64,000 nucleotides of DNA from Stenotrophomonas maltophilia (lineage in GTDB: Bacteria > Pseudomonadota > Gammaproteobacteria > Xanthomonadales > Xanthomonadaceae): NCBI RefSeq assembly GCF_002799245.1, contig NZ_NEQV01000002.1, positions 558,001-622,000 of the forward strand, given 5' to 3'. A program made the position numbers and the translations under genes. A model generated the notes under the pieces. That model was not told the DNA's origin. It ran no database searches and saw only the letters and a program-made list of their open reading frames with translations. Positions 11,117-24,276 of the stretch are shown here, piece after piece. How positions within the stretch are numbered: the first letter of the stretch is position 1; each line of letters begins with the position of its first letter.

Positions 11117-11139
11117 TGCCTGCCAGCGGCCGGCACTAC
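11117..11139 (-). repeat. SMAG/REP hairpin (GTAG type)
   Basis: Read on the minus strand: GTAG followed by TGCCGGCC-GCT-GGCAGGCA, one mismatch in the stem. It lies immediately beside the GGGGTC palindrome and before the TonB-receptor stop. Confidence 0.7.
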
Positions 11140-11160
11140 CAGGGAACCGCCCGCCAGCAC

Positions 11161-13548
<2,388 letters not shown>

Positions 13549-13883
13549 CGGGATGGGGCTCCGGTTGGCGGGGGTGGCACCGGAATCGACATCACGGGCG
13601 TGAGGCGGACGGCGGTTGTTGCGGTGCGCAAAGCAGGAATTAACGGGATATTCAGTGGCTGTCAAATGCCGGTCACCGGGAAAAACGTTGCAGCAGCAAC
13701 CATTTAGCCCGGATCGGCGCTTGCGGGGAGGGGGCCCGGGAGGCGCGCGGCGAGGACGTGGGAGAGAGGAACGCCGGCCGCCGCGCATCCCGGGGCGCGT
13801 CAAGTATTCGTTAACGCTAGAATTGCGTCGCAGGAACAGTGCTCACCAGCACATTCCATTCGGTTATATGGACGCCTTCCCCC
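13549..13883. other. Divergent intergenic region, TonB receptor / ABC-F gene
   Basis: 335 bases without a convincing gene. It holds the receptor promoter on the minus strand and a possible TAGAAT -10 hexamer (13818-13823) for the plus-strand gene. No clear Fur-like box was recognised. Confidence 0.6.
13637..13665 (-). promoter_or_regulatory. Sigma-70-like promoter of the TonB-dependent receptor
   Basis: On the minus strand TTGACA (13665-13660), 17-base spacer, TAATTC (13642-13637). This predicts a leader of about 80 bases before the receptor ATG. Confidence 0.55.
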
Positions 13884-15749
<1,866 letters not shown>

Positions 15750-15755
15750 CTCCGC

Positions 15756-15823
15756 AAAAAAGGGGGCGGAGGGGATTAAGTCGTATGTGCACAAACGACT
15801 TAATCCCCTCCGTCCCCTTTTTT
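15756..15823. terminator. Bidirectional terminator with 29-bp stem
   Basis: Arms 15756-15784 and 15795-15823 pair over 29 positions with one G:T position and a 10-base loop containing GTGCAC. A6 precedes the stem and T6 follows it, so it can stop transcripts from both the ABC-F gene and ampR. The ampR stop codon sits at its right edge. Confidence 0.9.
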
Positions 15824-16686
15824 CATGCCTGCGTCTGCAGCCACTCGCGGAAGCGCTTTGCCGGCTCGCGCTCGGCGCGCGAGCGCAGCCGCGTCAACCA
15901 GTAGCGGCCCAGCTCGAGCGTGGTGCCGAAGGGCTGCAGCAGGCGGCCTTCGGCCAGTTCCTGTTCGAACATGCGCAAGGGCAGCAGGGCCACGCCGGCA
16001 CCACCGGCGGCGGCCATCGCCACCGTCAGTGAGGAATCGAACACCGGCCCGCGCGCTTCCACGCCGCTGACGCCGGCTGCCTGCAGCCAGCGCGGCCATT
16101 CGTCGCTGCGGTAGGAGCGCAACAACGGTAGTGTGGCAAGGTCGCGCGGCTGCTTCAGCCGCCGTGCCAATGCCGGGGCACACAGCGGCGCGAAGGGGGC
16201 ATCGAGGATCGCCGTACAGGCCTGGCCCTGCCAGTCGCCATCACCGAAGCGGATCGCCAGGTCCAGCCCTTCGCCGGCCAGGTCGATGCGGTTGTTGTGG
16301 GTCTGCAGGCGTAGCTCGATGTCCGGGTGCGCCGCCTCGAACGCGGCCAGCCGTGGCAGCAGCCAGCCGGTGGCGAAGGTGCCGACCACGCCCAGCGTCA
16401 GTACTTCGCGGGCCGGACCGCCGGTGTAGCGGGCAATGCTGGCCGAGATGCGCTCGAACGATTCGTTGAGCACCGGATACAGCGCCGCGCCCTCGTCGGT
16501 CAGCGCCACGCCGCGTGGCAGGCGATGGAACAGGCGGATGCCGAGCCGGTCTTCCAGGCCGCGGATCTGGTGGCTCAGCGCGGCCTGGCTGACGCACAGC
16601 TCGAGCGCGGCACGGGTGAAGTTCTGATGGCGCGCAGCGGCTTCGAAGGCACGCAGCGCGTTCAGGGGCAGGGTAGGGTGCAGCAT
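15823..16686 (-). CDS. ampR: LysR-family regulator AmpR
   Basis: A 287-aa LysR-type regulator. The N-terminal winged helix-turn-helix (ALRAFEAAARHQNFTRAALELCVSQAALSHQIRGLE, described here only by its ends at about 9-43) is followed by a periplasmic-binding-like effector domain (about 90-285). The LPLLRSYRSDEWPRW segment is characteristic of AmpR proteins. AmpR senses muropeptides from cell-wall recycling and controls the adjacent beta-lactamase. The gene is divergent from blaL2, and a 31-base dyad lies between them. The stop codon abuts a strong terminator. The known effector is UDP-MurNAc-peptide versus anhydro-muropeptide in relatives; this is family knowledge. Confidence 0.93.
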   Translation of the reverse strand: MLHPTLPLNALRAFEAAARHQNFTRAALELCVSQAALSHQIRGLEDRLGIRLFHRLPRGVALTDEGAALYPVLNESFERISASIARYTGGPAREVLTLGVVGTFATGWLLPRLAAFEAAHPDIELRLQTHNNRIDLAGEGLDLAIRFGDGDWQGQACTAILDAPFAPLCAPALARRLKQPRDLATLPLLRSYRSDEWPRWLQAAGVSGVEARGPVFDSSLTVAMAAAGGAGVALLPLRMFEQELAEGRLLQPFGTTLELGRYWLTRLRSRAEREPAKRFREWLQTQA

Positions 16687-16762
16687 CGCGCAGTCGTGAG
16701 CTGGAGTGATGGCTGATCCTAACCCGCCAGCGCGTCATTTCGGAAAAATAAGGGGTTGAACG

Positions 16763-16793
16763 TGATAGGCATTAGTTGAAGTAATGTCTATCA
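16763..16793. promoter_or_regulatory. Probable AmpR operator in the ampR-blaL2 divergent region
   Basis: A symmetrical dyad TGATAG-N-CATTA-N7-TAATG-N-CTATCA occupies 31 bases in the middle of the 175-base divergent gap. LysR-type regulators bind interrupted dyads (T-N11-A), so this is the best AmpR site candidate. It is 69 bases from the blaL2 ATG. Confidence 0.7.
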
Positions 16794-16861
16794 ATGATTT
16801 TTTGCGCTGGTCGCCCCCAGGTGAGGCCTCAATAATCGAGCAGTCCCCCTGGAGAACCCGC

Positions 16862-17773
16862 ATGCTCGCCCGTCGCCGATTCCTGCAGTTCAGTGGTGCC
16901 GCCGTCGCTTCTTCGCTCACTCTGCCGTTGCTGGCCCGTGCCGCCGGCAAGGTGTCCACCCACCCGCCGAGCGATGCCGCCATCACCGCTGCCACAGATT
17001 TCGCAGCGCTGGAGAAGGCCTGTGCCGGCCGCCTGGGGGTGACCCTGCTCGACACCGCCAGCGGCCGCCGTTCCGGCCATCGCCAGGACGAGCGCTTCCC
17101 GATGTGCAGCACCTTCAAGAGCATGCTGGCGGCCACCGTGCTCAGCCAGGCCGAGCGCACGCCGGCGTTGCTGGACGCACGCGTGCCGGTGCGTGATGCC
17201 GACCTGCTCTCGCACGCTCCGGTCACCCGTCGCCACGCCGGCAAGGACATGACCGTGCGCGACCTGTGCCGGGCCACGCTGATCACCAGTGACAACACCG
17301 CCGCCAACCTGCTGTTCGGTGTGGTCGGTGGCCCGCCGGCAGTGACCGCCTTCCTGCGTGCCAGTGGCGATCCGGTGAGCCGTAGTGATCGGCTGGAGCC
17401 GGAACTGAACACCTTCGCCGAGGGCGATCCGCGCGATACCACCACGCCGGCGGCGATGGCCGCGACCCTGCAGCGCGTGGTGCTGGGCGAGGTGCTGCAA
17501 CCTGCCTCACGGCAGCAGCTGGCCGACTGGCTGATCGACAATGAAACCGGTGATGCCTGCCTGCGCGCGGGGCTCGGCAAGCGCTGGCGGGTGGGTGACA
17601 AGACGGGCAGCAACGGTGAGGACGCGCGCAACGACATCGCCGTGCTGTGGCCACTGGCCGGCGGCGCGCCGTGGGTGCTGACCGCCTATCTGCAGGCCGG
17701 GGCGATCAGCAACGAACAGCGTGCCGCGGTACTGGCACAGGTCGGGCGCATCGCCGATCGACTGATCGGATGA
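16862..17773 (+). CDS. blaL2: Class A serine beta-lactamase, L2 type
   Basis: A 303-aa precursor with an N-terminal twin-arginine-like signal (RRRFLQFSGAAVASS, cleavage near ARA). Catalytic motifs are all present: STFK (83-86, the active-site serine), SDN (143-145), EPELN (179-183, the omega-loop Glu) and KTG (247-249). It hydrolyses penicillins and cephalosporins in the periplasm and is inhibited by clavulanate in its family. Overall sequence and genomic pairing with ampR identify the inducible L2 enzyme of S. maltophilia. The ATG at 16862 is required for the signal peptide; the frame extends upstream through the operator and is not coding there. Confidence 0.96.
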   Translation: MLARRRFLQFSGAAVASSLTLPLLARAAGKVSTHPPSDAAITAATDFAALEKACAGRLGVTLLDTASGRRSGHRQDERFPMCSTFKSMLAATVLSQAERTPALLDARVPVRDADLLSHAPVTRRHAGKDMTVRDLCRATLITSDNTAANLLFGVVGGPPAVTAFLRASGDPVSRSDRLEPELNTFAEGDPRDTTTPAAMAATLQRVVLGEVLQPASRQQLADWLIDNETGDACLRAGLGKRWRVGDKTGSNGEDARNDIAVLWPLAGGAPWVLTAYLQAGAISNEQRAAVLAQVGRIADRLIG

Positions 17774-17859
17774 GGTAACCGGGAGTCATCCAGAAACCGC
17801 TTGCCGGATCGGATCAGCACGCGCATCCTGCGCGCGTTCGAACCACACGGAAGTCCCCC

Positions 17860-19089
17860 ATGAGCCATGAGTTGATCTACCTGCTGCTGATCTTCGCGCT
17901 GCTGGTGATCCCGCGTGCGCTGCAGCGATTCAGCCTGCCCGCGCCGCTGACCTGCCTGCTGTTCGGCATCATCGGCATGCTGTGGCTGGGCGACCAGGCG
18001 CACGACGCGGTGATCGGCCTGCTGGCCACGCTGGGAATATCCTCGCTGTTCCTGTTCGCCGGCCTGGAAGTGGATCTGCAGGCACTGCGGCGCGGCATGT
18101 GGCCGCTGCTGGCGCATCTGGTGATCCGCAGCGCCACGCTGTTCGGGGTCGGCTGGTTGGCCTGGCGCTACGCGGGATTGCCGTGGCAGGCCGCCGGGCT
18201 GCTGGCGTTGGCGCTGCTGACGCCCTCCACCGGCTTCATCATGGACTCGCTGTCACGGCTGGGCCTGAGCGAGGACGAGCGGTTCTGGGTCACCAGCAAG
18301 GCCATTGCCGGTGAACTGCTGGCGTTGGCCGCCTTGTTCATCGTGCTGCAGGCCGGTGATCCGGGGCACATGGCGCTGTCCAGCCTGGCACTGCTGGCGA
18401 TGATGGTCGGCCTGCCGCTGCTGTTCATCGCGCTGGGCCGCTGGGTGGCGCCGCACGCGCCGGGCTCGGAGTTCTCGCTGCTGGTGATGGTGGGCATGGT
18501 CGCGGCGTACATCACCTATCTGCTGGGCGTGTACTACCTGGTGGGGGCATTCATCGCCGGCCTGGTCGCGCGCCTGCTGCACCAGCGCATGCCGCTGCTG
18601 GCCTCGCACGAGAACCTGCACGCGCTGCGCCTGTTCGCCTCGTTCTTCGTGCCGTTCTACTTCTTCAATGCCGGCACCAAGGTGCCCAGCGAAGCACTGA
18701 GCTTCGAGGCACTGGGGCTGGGCATCGTGATCACCCTGGTGGTGCTGCCGCTGCGCATCGGCGTGGTCTGGCTGCAGCGCCGGGTGATGTTCGGCGAGAG
18801 CTTCCGCAGCAGCCTGCGGGTCTCGCTGGCGCTGGCCCCGACCCTGATCTTCACCCTGGTGCTGGCGGCGATCATGCGCGAGCGTTTCCAGATTCCGGCG
18901 GTACTGTTCGGCGCGCTGCTGCTGTATGCCGCACTGACCACGCTGCTGCCGTCGCTGGTGTTCCGTACACCGTTCGACGTCGATCCGGTGGAGCAGGAAC
19001 CGGCGGGCGAGGGAGAGACCGCTCCGGTAGCGGCCACCGAAGTGGTCCACGCCGAGCCGCTGAAGGCGCCGCTGCCACCGCAGGGCTGA
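17860..19089 (+). CDS. CPA2-family cation:proton antiporter
   Basis: A 409-aa integral membrane protein with about 11-12 hydrophobic helices. It includes LPAPLTCLLFGIIGMLWLGD, FLFAGLEVDLQALRRGMWP and the ALLTPSTGFIMDSL re-entrant-like region typical of Na+/H+ exchangers. A cytosolic tail of about 35 residues, rich in Glu and Pro, has no RCK domain, unlike the other antiporter in the window. It probably exchanges Na+ or K+ for protons at the inner membrane. It lies 86 bases after blaL2 on the same strand, but no functional link to beta-lactam resistance can be inferred. Ion specificity unknown. Confidence 0.8.
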   Translation: MSHELIYLLLIFALLVIPRALQRFSLPAPLTCLLFGIIGMLWLGDQAHDAVIGLLATLGISSLFLFAGLEVDLQALRRGMWPLLAHLVIRSATLFGVGWLAWRYAGLPWQAAGLLALALLTPSTGFIMDSLSRLGLSEDERFWVTSKAIAGELLALAALFIVLQAGDPGHMALSSLALLAMMVGLPLLFIALGRWVAPHAPGSEFSLLVMVGMVAAYITYLLGVYYLVGAFIAGLVARLLHQRMPLLASHENLHALRLFASFFVPFYFFNAGTKVPSEALSFEALGLGIVITLVVLPLRIGVVWLQRRVMFGESFRSSLRVSLALAPTLIFTLVLAAIMRERFQIPAVLFGALLLYAALTTLLPSLVFRTPFDVDPVEQEPAGEGETAPVAATEVVHAEPLKAPLPPQG

Positions 19090-19194
19090 GCACGCAGCCG
19101 CGTGCAGCGGCTTGCACTGGCGTGCGCCAACGCAGACACTGCGCGCCCGTGAAGCGCGCCCTGTCGTGGGCGGCCACTGTCAGGAGCAACAGGC

Positions 19195-20751
19195 GTGACC
19201 CAGGAAAGCAACCCAGACCGCAGCCTGTTGCCAGGCAAGATCCTGCTGTGGTTCTCGGCGATCACGCTGCTGATCCTGCTGGTCTGCAGCTGGTCGATGC
19301 CACCGGTCGATGCCTCCGGTTTCCGGCAGACCCAGACTGCGCTGTCGATCGACTGGTTGCTGCGCGGCGGCCCCTGGCTGGACTACGTGACCCCGGTGCT
19401 GGGTGCGCCCTGGTCGATTCCCTTCGAGTTCCCGTTCTACCAGTGGTTGGCGGCGTTGCTGTCCAGCATCACCGGCATGAGTGCCGACAACAGCGGGCGG
19501 CTGGTCTCCACCGTCTTCCATGCCGGCTGCATCTGGCTGGTCTACCGCACGCTGCTGGCGTGGCGTCCTGACCGCACGCTGGCGTTGTGCATCGCCGGCG
19601 CTTTTGCCGTCTCGCCGTACGCGCAGTTCTGGGGGCGCTCGGTGATGATGGAGTCCAGCGCCGTGTTCTTCGGCCTGCTCTTTGTCTGGGCGATGGCGCG
19701 CCTGCGCAGCCAGCCGCGCGCGTGGGTGGGCCTGGTCGCAATCGTCGCGGCGGTGCTGTCGGCGGCCATCAAGGTCACCTCGTTCTTCGGCTTTGCCGCG
19801 TTCGTTGCGCTGGCCTTCCTGTGGCTGGCCCTGCGTGAGCACGGCTGGCGCCCGCAGTGGCTGCAACAGCACTGGCGCCTGATGTTCTGGGGTGGCCTGT
19901 CCGCGCTTGCCGTGCTGGCCACGCTCAGCCTTTGGCTGCAGCATGCCGACGCGCTGAAGGCGCAGTCGGCGCTGGGCCGGCAGATCACTTCCGACGCGCT
20001 GTCCACCTGGAATTACGGCACCCTGCAGCAGCGCCTGGATCCGGCGACCTGGTGGGGCACGGTGTTCAAGAAGCGCTTCTCCGGTGCGATCGGCTCCAAC
20101 TGGATCTTCCTCGTCTTCGTCATCGCCGGGCTGTGGCAGAAGCGCACCCGCGCGGCGGTGGGAATCCTGCTGCTGGCCTACCTGGCGCCGTTCCTGGTCT
20201 TCACCAACCTGCACATCGCCCATCCCTACTACCAGGCGGCCAACATCGTGTTCGCCACCTCGATCATCGGCCTGGTGCTGTGGTCGACGGTGATGGCGGC
20301 CGAAGCGGCGGGCAAGCCGCGCCGTGGCGTCGCGCTGGCGATCTTCCTGTGCGTGCTGTCGGTGGGCTTTGGCCTGGTGAAGTCGCTGAAGGACATCAGG
20401 GAGGCACGCGAGCCGACGCCGGTTTCGCAGATCGCCGAGGTCATCCGTAGCGGCACGACGGCGCAGGGTGTGGTGGTCGCGTTCGGGCAGGACTGGTCGT
20501 CCGAACTGCCGTACTTCTCCGGCCGCCGTGCCGTGATGATCCCGGACTGGGCATCGGACGAGGTGCTCGCATCGTTGGCCGCAGATGACGCGGCACTGGG
20601 TGGATTGCCGCTGGCGGCGCTGGTCAACTGCCCCAACCAGGTGGGCAGCAGCCCTGAGCGCGGGCGGTGGATGGCCGAGATCACCGGCCGCTATGCCGCT
20701 GGTGGCCAGAAGCAGGATGTGGGCGGTTGCGAAGTCTGGCTGCACCACTGA
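19195..20751 (+). CDS. Membrane glycosyltransferase of the GT39/ArnT-like superfamily
   Basis: A 518-aa protein with about 10 membrane helices and a soluble C-terminal part. After the first helix the sequence VDASGFRQTQTALSIDWLL gives the acidic/Arg-bearing first periplasmic loop of PMT/ArnT-type (GT-C) enzymes, which move sugars from lipid-linked donors to envelope acceptors. Donor and acceptor are not predictable. The start is GTG at 19195 with AGGAG 9 bases upstream. No lipid A or LPS cluster surrounds it, so it may decorate a glycolipid or protein on its own. Confidence 0.72.
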   Translation: MTQESNPDRSLLPGKILLWFSAITLLILLVCSWSMPPVDASGFRQTQTALSIDWLLRGGPWLDYVTPVLGAPWSIPFEFPFYQWLAALLSSITGMSADNSGRLVSTVFHAGCIWLVYRTLLAWRPDRTLALCIAGAFAVSPYAQFWGRSVMMESSAVFFGLLFVWAMARLRSQPRAWVGLVAIVAAVLSAAIKVTSFFGFAAFVALAFLWLALREHGWRPQWLQQHWRLMFWGGLSALAVLATLSLWLQHADALKAQSALGRQITSDALSTWNYGTLQQRLDPATWWGTVFKKRFSGAIGSNWIFLVFVIAGLWQKRTRAAVGILLLAYLAPFLVFTNLHIAHPYYQAANIVFATSIIGLVLWSTVMAAEAAGKPRRGVALAIFLCVLSVGFGLVKSLKDIREAREPTPVSQIAEVIRSGTTAQGVVVAFGQDWSSELPYFSGRRAVMIPDWASDEVLASLAADDAALGGLPLAALVNCPNQVGSSPERGRWMAEITGRYAAGGQKQDVGGCEVWLHH

Positions 20752-20810
20752 CGTGAGGTGGCCGGTCCGCGTGGTTTGCGTGCATCGGCCAGGGTGGTTA
20801 GGGTTGGGGC

Positions 20811-21452
20811 ATGAGACTGCCTGCCGTTGTTGCCGCTTCCGCCCTCCTGCTCAGCCTCGCTGCCTGTTCGCAGCGTTCCGATACGGTCGCCCATGACCTG
20901 GCGACCGCGCCGGCCGATGCCTTCATGGCCGCCATCGCCGCGCATTGCGGCCAGGCCTATGAGGGCCGGGTGGTGGAAGACACGCCGGCACCAACCGGCA
21001 AGGACCCGTTCGCCGGCCAGCGCCTGGTCATGCATGTGCGCGGCTGTGCCGACCCTGCCCATGAACTGCGGATTCCCTTCCATGTGGGGGATGACCACTC
21101 GCGCACCTGGGTGCTGACCCGCACCGCAAACGGCCTGCGCCTGAAGCATGATCATCGCCATCAGGATGGCAGCGCGGATGCGATCACCCTGTACGGCGGC
21201 GACAGCACGCCGCCGGGCACCGCCGAGCGCCAGCAGTTCCCGGCCGACTCCGATTCGGTGGCGATGTTCCGTCGTGCCGACATGCTGGCGTCCACGCACA
21301 ACACCTGGGCGATGGAGATCGACCCGGACCAGGCCTTCGTCTACGAGCTGACGCGCCCGGAGGGCCGCCGCTTCCGCGTGAAGTTCGACCTGAGCAAGCC
21401 GGTCGACCTGCCGCCGCCGCCGTGGGGCGACGAGAAGGCGCCGGCCCCCTGA
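20811..21452 (+). CDS. Hypothetical lipoprotein
   Basis: A 213-aa protein with a lipoprotein signal peptide: hydrophobic core, then LAAC with the modified cysteine at position 19. The mature protein has no cysteine-rich or catalytic motif that I recognise. It contains HDHRHQDGSADAITLYGGD and GDSTPPGTAERQQFPADSDS stretches that look like an exposed beta-rich fold. The conserved pattern of charged loops suggests a real gene common in Stenotrophomonas. Its start lies 59 bases after the glycosyltransferase stop, so co-transcription is possible. Function unknown. Confidence 0.7.
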   Translation: MRLPAVVAASALLLSLAACSQRSDTVAHDLATAPADAFMAAIAAHCGQAYEGRVVEDTPAPTGKDPFAGQRLVMHVRGCADPAHELRIPFHVGDDHSRTWVLTRTANGLRLKHDHRHQDGSADAITLYGGDSTPPGTAERQQFPADSDSVAMFRRADMLASTHNTWAMEIDPDQAFVYELTRPEGRRFRVKFDLSKPVDLPPPPWGDEKAPAP

Positions 21453-21504
21453 TTCCGGGGCCGGATCCCTGCTGTGGAGGGCTCCGAACCCGGAACGACC
21501 CCCA

Positions 21505-21528
21505 GTAGATCCACGCCATGCGTGGATG
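21505..21528 (+). repeat. SMAG/REP hairpin (GTAG type)
   Basis: GTAG followed by the hairpin ATCCACGC-CAT-GCGTGGAT. An identical copy stands at 53068. A GGGGTC palindrome follows 14 bases later. Confidence 0.8.
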
Positions 21529-21542
21529 CGGGATACCTGACC

Positions 21543-21581
21543 GGGGTCAGAGCCCTGGCCGTCGGCCAGGGATCCGACCCC
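21543..21581. repeat. GGGGTC palindrome, copy 3
   Basis: Arms beginning GGGGTCAGAGCCCTGGCC and ending GGCCAGGGATCCGACCCC around a 3-base loop, with two mismatches. Its core differs from the other copies. Confidence 0.8.
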
Positions 21582-21597
21582 ATGCTCAAACCGGCAT

Positions 21598-22350
21598 TCA
21601 GCGCGCGCCGAAGCGCGCCCGGCAACCATTGCTCACCCATACCTGGCCGCGTGCATAGCCCCAGCTGCGGCCCTCCTGGCAGGCGCTGCCGGACAGCTGC
21701 TGCTGCAGCACGGGCCGACCCTGGCGCTCATCCCAGTCACAGTTCTGCGTGCGGTTGTTGTTGCTGCTGCAGGTGATCGAGTAGTTGCTGTTGCCGCCCC
21801 CCCAACCACCGCCACCGCCGCCGCCGCCGCCCCAGCCGCGGGCTTCGGCGAATTCGGCGCGGCAGCCGCCGCTGACCCACACCGCGCCATTGCGCACGCC
21901 CCAGGTGCGGCCTTCGTCGCAGGGGCTGCCGGACAGCTGGCGGACCAGGCGGGCATTGCGCCAGCCAACCGGGCAGCTGCGCTCGCGATTGTTCTGGCTC
22001 TCGCAGCGGATGGTCTCGCCGGGGCGGCCGTTGTTGCCACCCCAGCCACCGCCGTTGCCGCCGCCCCAGCCACCGCGGGCCTCGACGAATTCGGCGCGGC
22101 AGCCATTGGTGACCCAGATGCTGCCATTGCGGCTGCCCCAGGTGCGGCCTTCGTCGCAGGCGCTGCCGGACAGCTGGCGGACCAGCTGCGCATTGCGCCA
22201 GCCGGTGTTGCAGACCCGTTCGCGGTTGTTCTGGCTCTCGCAGCGGATCACCCCGTCCTGTGCGGCGGCCGGGGCGGAGGGCAGGGCGAGCGTGGCGATG
22301 GCGCCCAGGCTCAGGGTCACGGCCAGGCTGGCCAGGGACAGCGGTTTCAT
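21598..22350 (-). CDS. Secreted protein with three DUF3011 repeats
   Basis: A 250-aa protein with a cleavable signal peptide (ends near APAAAQ). It contains three imperfect repeats of about 55-60 residues. Each begins near [10 protein letters not shown] or ITCSSNNNR and contains an RQLSGS/QQLSGS motif, then EGRxWG and a closing VSNGCRAxF, with conserved cysteines. They are separated by Gly/Trp/Asn-rich linkers ([10 protein letters not shown] and similar). The repeats match DUF3011, of unknown function. A periplasmic or surface binding role is plausible but unproven. Cysteine pairing within each repeat is likely. Divergent from aspS. Confidence 0.8.
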   Translation of the reverse strand: MKPLSLASLAVTLSLGAIATLALPSAPAAAQDGVIRCESQNNRERVCNTGWRNAQLVRQLSGSACDEGRTWGSRNGSIWVTNGCRAEFVEARGGWGGGNGGGWGGNNGRPGETIRCESQNNRERSCPVGWRNARLVRQLSGSPCDEGRTWGVRNGAVWVSGGCRAEFAEARGWGGGGGGGGGWGGGNSNYSITCSSNNNRTQNCDWDERQGRPVLQQQLSGSACQEGRSWGYARGQVWVSNGCRARFGAR

Positions 22351-22508
22351 GGCGGCATCCCATACGGTGGCAGGTGCCTGACTATAGGGAAGGGGGCGAT
22401 CAAGCCGGTGTGACTGGCCGGATTTGCCCCGGCCGGGGCCTCGGCCGCAGAATACGAGGCTTTCCGGCCCCCATCCGGCGCCGGCGTTCTCCAGCGGAGC
22501 TTCCCCCC

Positions 22509-24260
22509 ATGCGTACCCACTTCTGCGGCCTGGTCGACGAGACCCTGATTGGCCAGACTGTCACCCTCGCCGGCTGGACCGACGTGGCCCGTAACCAGGG
22601 CGGCGTCTGCTTCATCGATCTCCGGGATCATGAAGGCATCGTGCAGGTGACCGTGGAGGTCGACAACGCCGAAGTGTTCGCCGTGGCCGCTTCGCTGGGC
22701 TACGAGGACGTGCTGCAGGTGGAAGGCGTCGTGCGCGCCCGCCACGCGGTGAACGACAAGATGCGCACCGGCAAGGTGGAAGTGATCGCCACCGCCATCA
22801 CCGTGCTGAACAAGGCCGCGCCGCTGCCGTTCCACGCCCACGAGAACCCGGGCGAGGAAACCCGCCTGAAGTACCGTTACCTGGACCTGCGCCGCCCGGA
22901 AATGCAGCGCATGCAGCGCACCCGCATCAAGCTGGTGCAGGCCCTGCGCCGCCACCTGGACGAAAAGGGCTTCCAGGACATCGAAACCCCGATCCTGACC
23001 AAGGCCACCCCGGAAGGCGCCCGTGACTTCCTGGTGCCGGCCCGCATGCACCCGGGCGAGTTCTACGCCCTGCCGCAGAGCCCGCAGCTGTTCAAGCAGA
23101 TCCTGATGGTGGCCGGCTTCGACCGCTACTACCAGATCGCGCGCTGCTTCCGCGACGAAGCGCTGCGTGCCGACCGCCAGCTGGAATTCACCCAGCTGGA
23201 CATGGAGTTCGCCTTCGTCCGCGAACGCGACGTGCAGGACTTCGTCGAAGACATGATCCGCGCCATCTTCAAGGAGGTGGTCGACGTCCAGCTGGATGCC
23301 AGCTTCCCGCGCATGACCTGGGCCGAGGCGATGCGTCGCTACGGTTCGGACAAGCCGGACCTGCGCATCGCGCTGGAGCTGGTCGACGTGGCTGAGCTGG
23401 TCAAGGACAGCGAGTTCCCGGTGTTCACCGGCCCGGCCAACGATGCCGAAGGCCGCGTCGCCGCGCTGCGCATCCCGGGCGGTGCAGCGCTGAGCCGCAA
23501 GCAGATCGACGAGTACGCCGCGCATGCCGCCAAGTACGGCGCCAAGGGCCTGGCCTACATCAAGATCGCCGACAACGGCGAAGTCAGCTCGCCGATCCAG
23601 AAGTTCTTCAGTGAAGCCTCCTTCGCTGCGCTGGTTGCCCATGTCGGCGCCGGCAACGGCGACATCGTGTTCTTCGGTGCCGGTGGCTACAACAAGGTCT
23701 CCGATTTCATGGGTGCGCTGCGCCTGAAGGCCGGCAAGGACTTCGGCCTGGTCGCCGACGGTTGGGCGCCGCTGTGGGTCACCGACTTCCCGATGTTCGA
23801 ATGGGACGAGGAAGAACAGCGCTACGTCGCCCTGCATCACCCCTTCACCGCTCCGGCCGTGGACGACATTGCCGACCTGCGCGCCAACGCCCGTACCGCC
23901 GTCTCGCGCGGCTACGACATGGTGCTCAACGGCAATGAAATCGGCGGCGGTTCGATCCGTATCCACCGTCCGGACATGCAGAGCGCAGTGTTCGAGCTGC
24001 TCGGCATCGGTGCCGAGGAAGCCCGCGCCAAGTTCGGCTTCCTGCTCGACGCGCTGAACTACGGCGCGCCGCCGCACGGTGGCATCGCCTTCGGCATCGA
24101 CCGCATCGCCGCGCTGATGGCCGGCACCGAGTCGATCCGCGACGTCATCCCGTTCCCGAAGACCACCGGTGCACAGGATCTGATGACCGATGCGCCGTCG
24201 CCGATCGTCGACGCGCAGCTGGCCGAAGTGCACATCCAGGTTCGCCCCAAGACCAACTGA
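22509..24260 (+). CDS. aspS: Aspartyl-tRNA synthetase
   Basis: A 583-aa class IIb synthetase of the long bacterial type. It starts [16 protein letters not shown] with an N-terminal OB-fold anticodon-binding domain (about 1-105). The catalytic core has motif 2 ([19 protein letters not shown]) and motif 3 ([13 protein letters not shown]), and a GAD insertion lies at about 285-415. It charges tRNA-Asp in the cytosol. The ATG at 22509 was chosen from family alignment; the open frame upstream is not coding. A small acidic protein begins 16 bases after the stop, so the two are probably one operon. Confidence 0.97.
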   Translation: MRTHFCGLVDETLIGQTVTLAGWTDVARNQGGVCFIDLRDHEGIVQVTVEVDNAEVFAVAASLGYEDVLQVEGVVRARHAVNDKMRTGKVEVIATAITVLNKAAPLPFHAHENPGEETRLKYRYLDLRRPEMQRMQRTRIKLVQALRRHLDEKGFQDIETPILTKATPEGARDFLVPARMHPGEFYALPQSPQLFKQILMVAGFDRYYQIARCFRDEALRADRQLEFTQLDMEFAFVRERDVQDFVEDMIRAIFKEVVDVQLDASFPRMTWAEAMRRYGSDKPDLRIALELVDVAELVKDSEFPVFTGPANDAEGRVAALRIPGGAALSRKQIDEYAAHAAKYGAKGLAYIKIADNGEVSSPIQKFFSEASFAALVAHVGAGNGDIVFFGAGGYNKVSDFMGALRLKAGKDFGLVADGWAPLWVTDFPMFEWDEEEQRYVALHHPFTAPAVDDIADLRANARTAVSRGYDMVLNGNEIGGGSIRIHRPDMQSAVFELLGIGAEEARAKFGFLLDALNYGAPPHGGIAFGIDRIAALMAGTESIRDVIPFPKTTGAQDLMTDAPSPIVDAQLAEVHIQVRPKTN

Positions 24261-24276
24261 TCAGGAGATCCAGGCA

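Noticed and set aside
13549..13760. Fur box upstream of the TonB-dependent receptor
   Set aside because: No GATAAT-repeat of acceptable quality was seen, so iron regulation is not claimed.
22347..24233. A 628-codon frame antisense to aspS, and similar long antisense frames over clpB, kup, the ABC-F gene, relA and hrpA
   Set aside because: Same cause. Composition is His/Gln/Arg-rich as expected for the complement of GC-rich genes, and no domains or ribosome sites are present.
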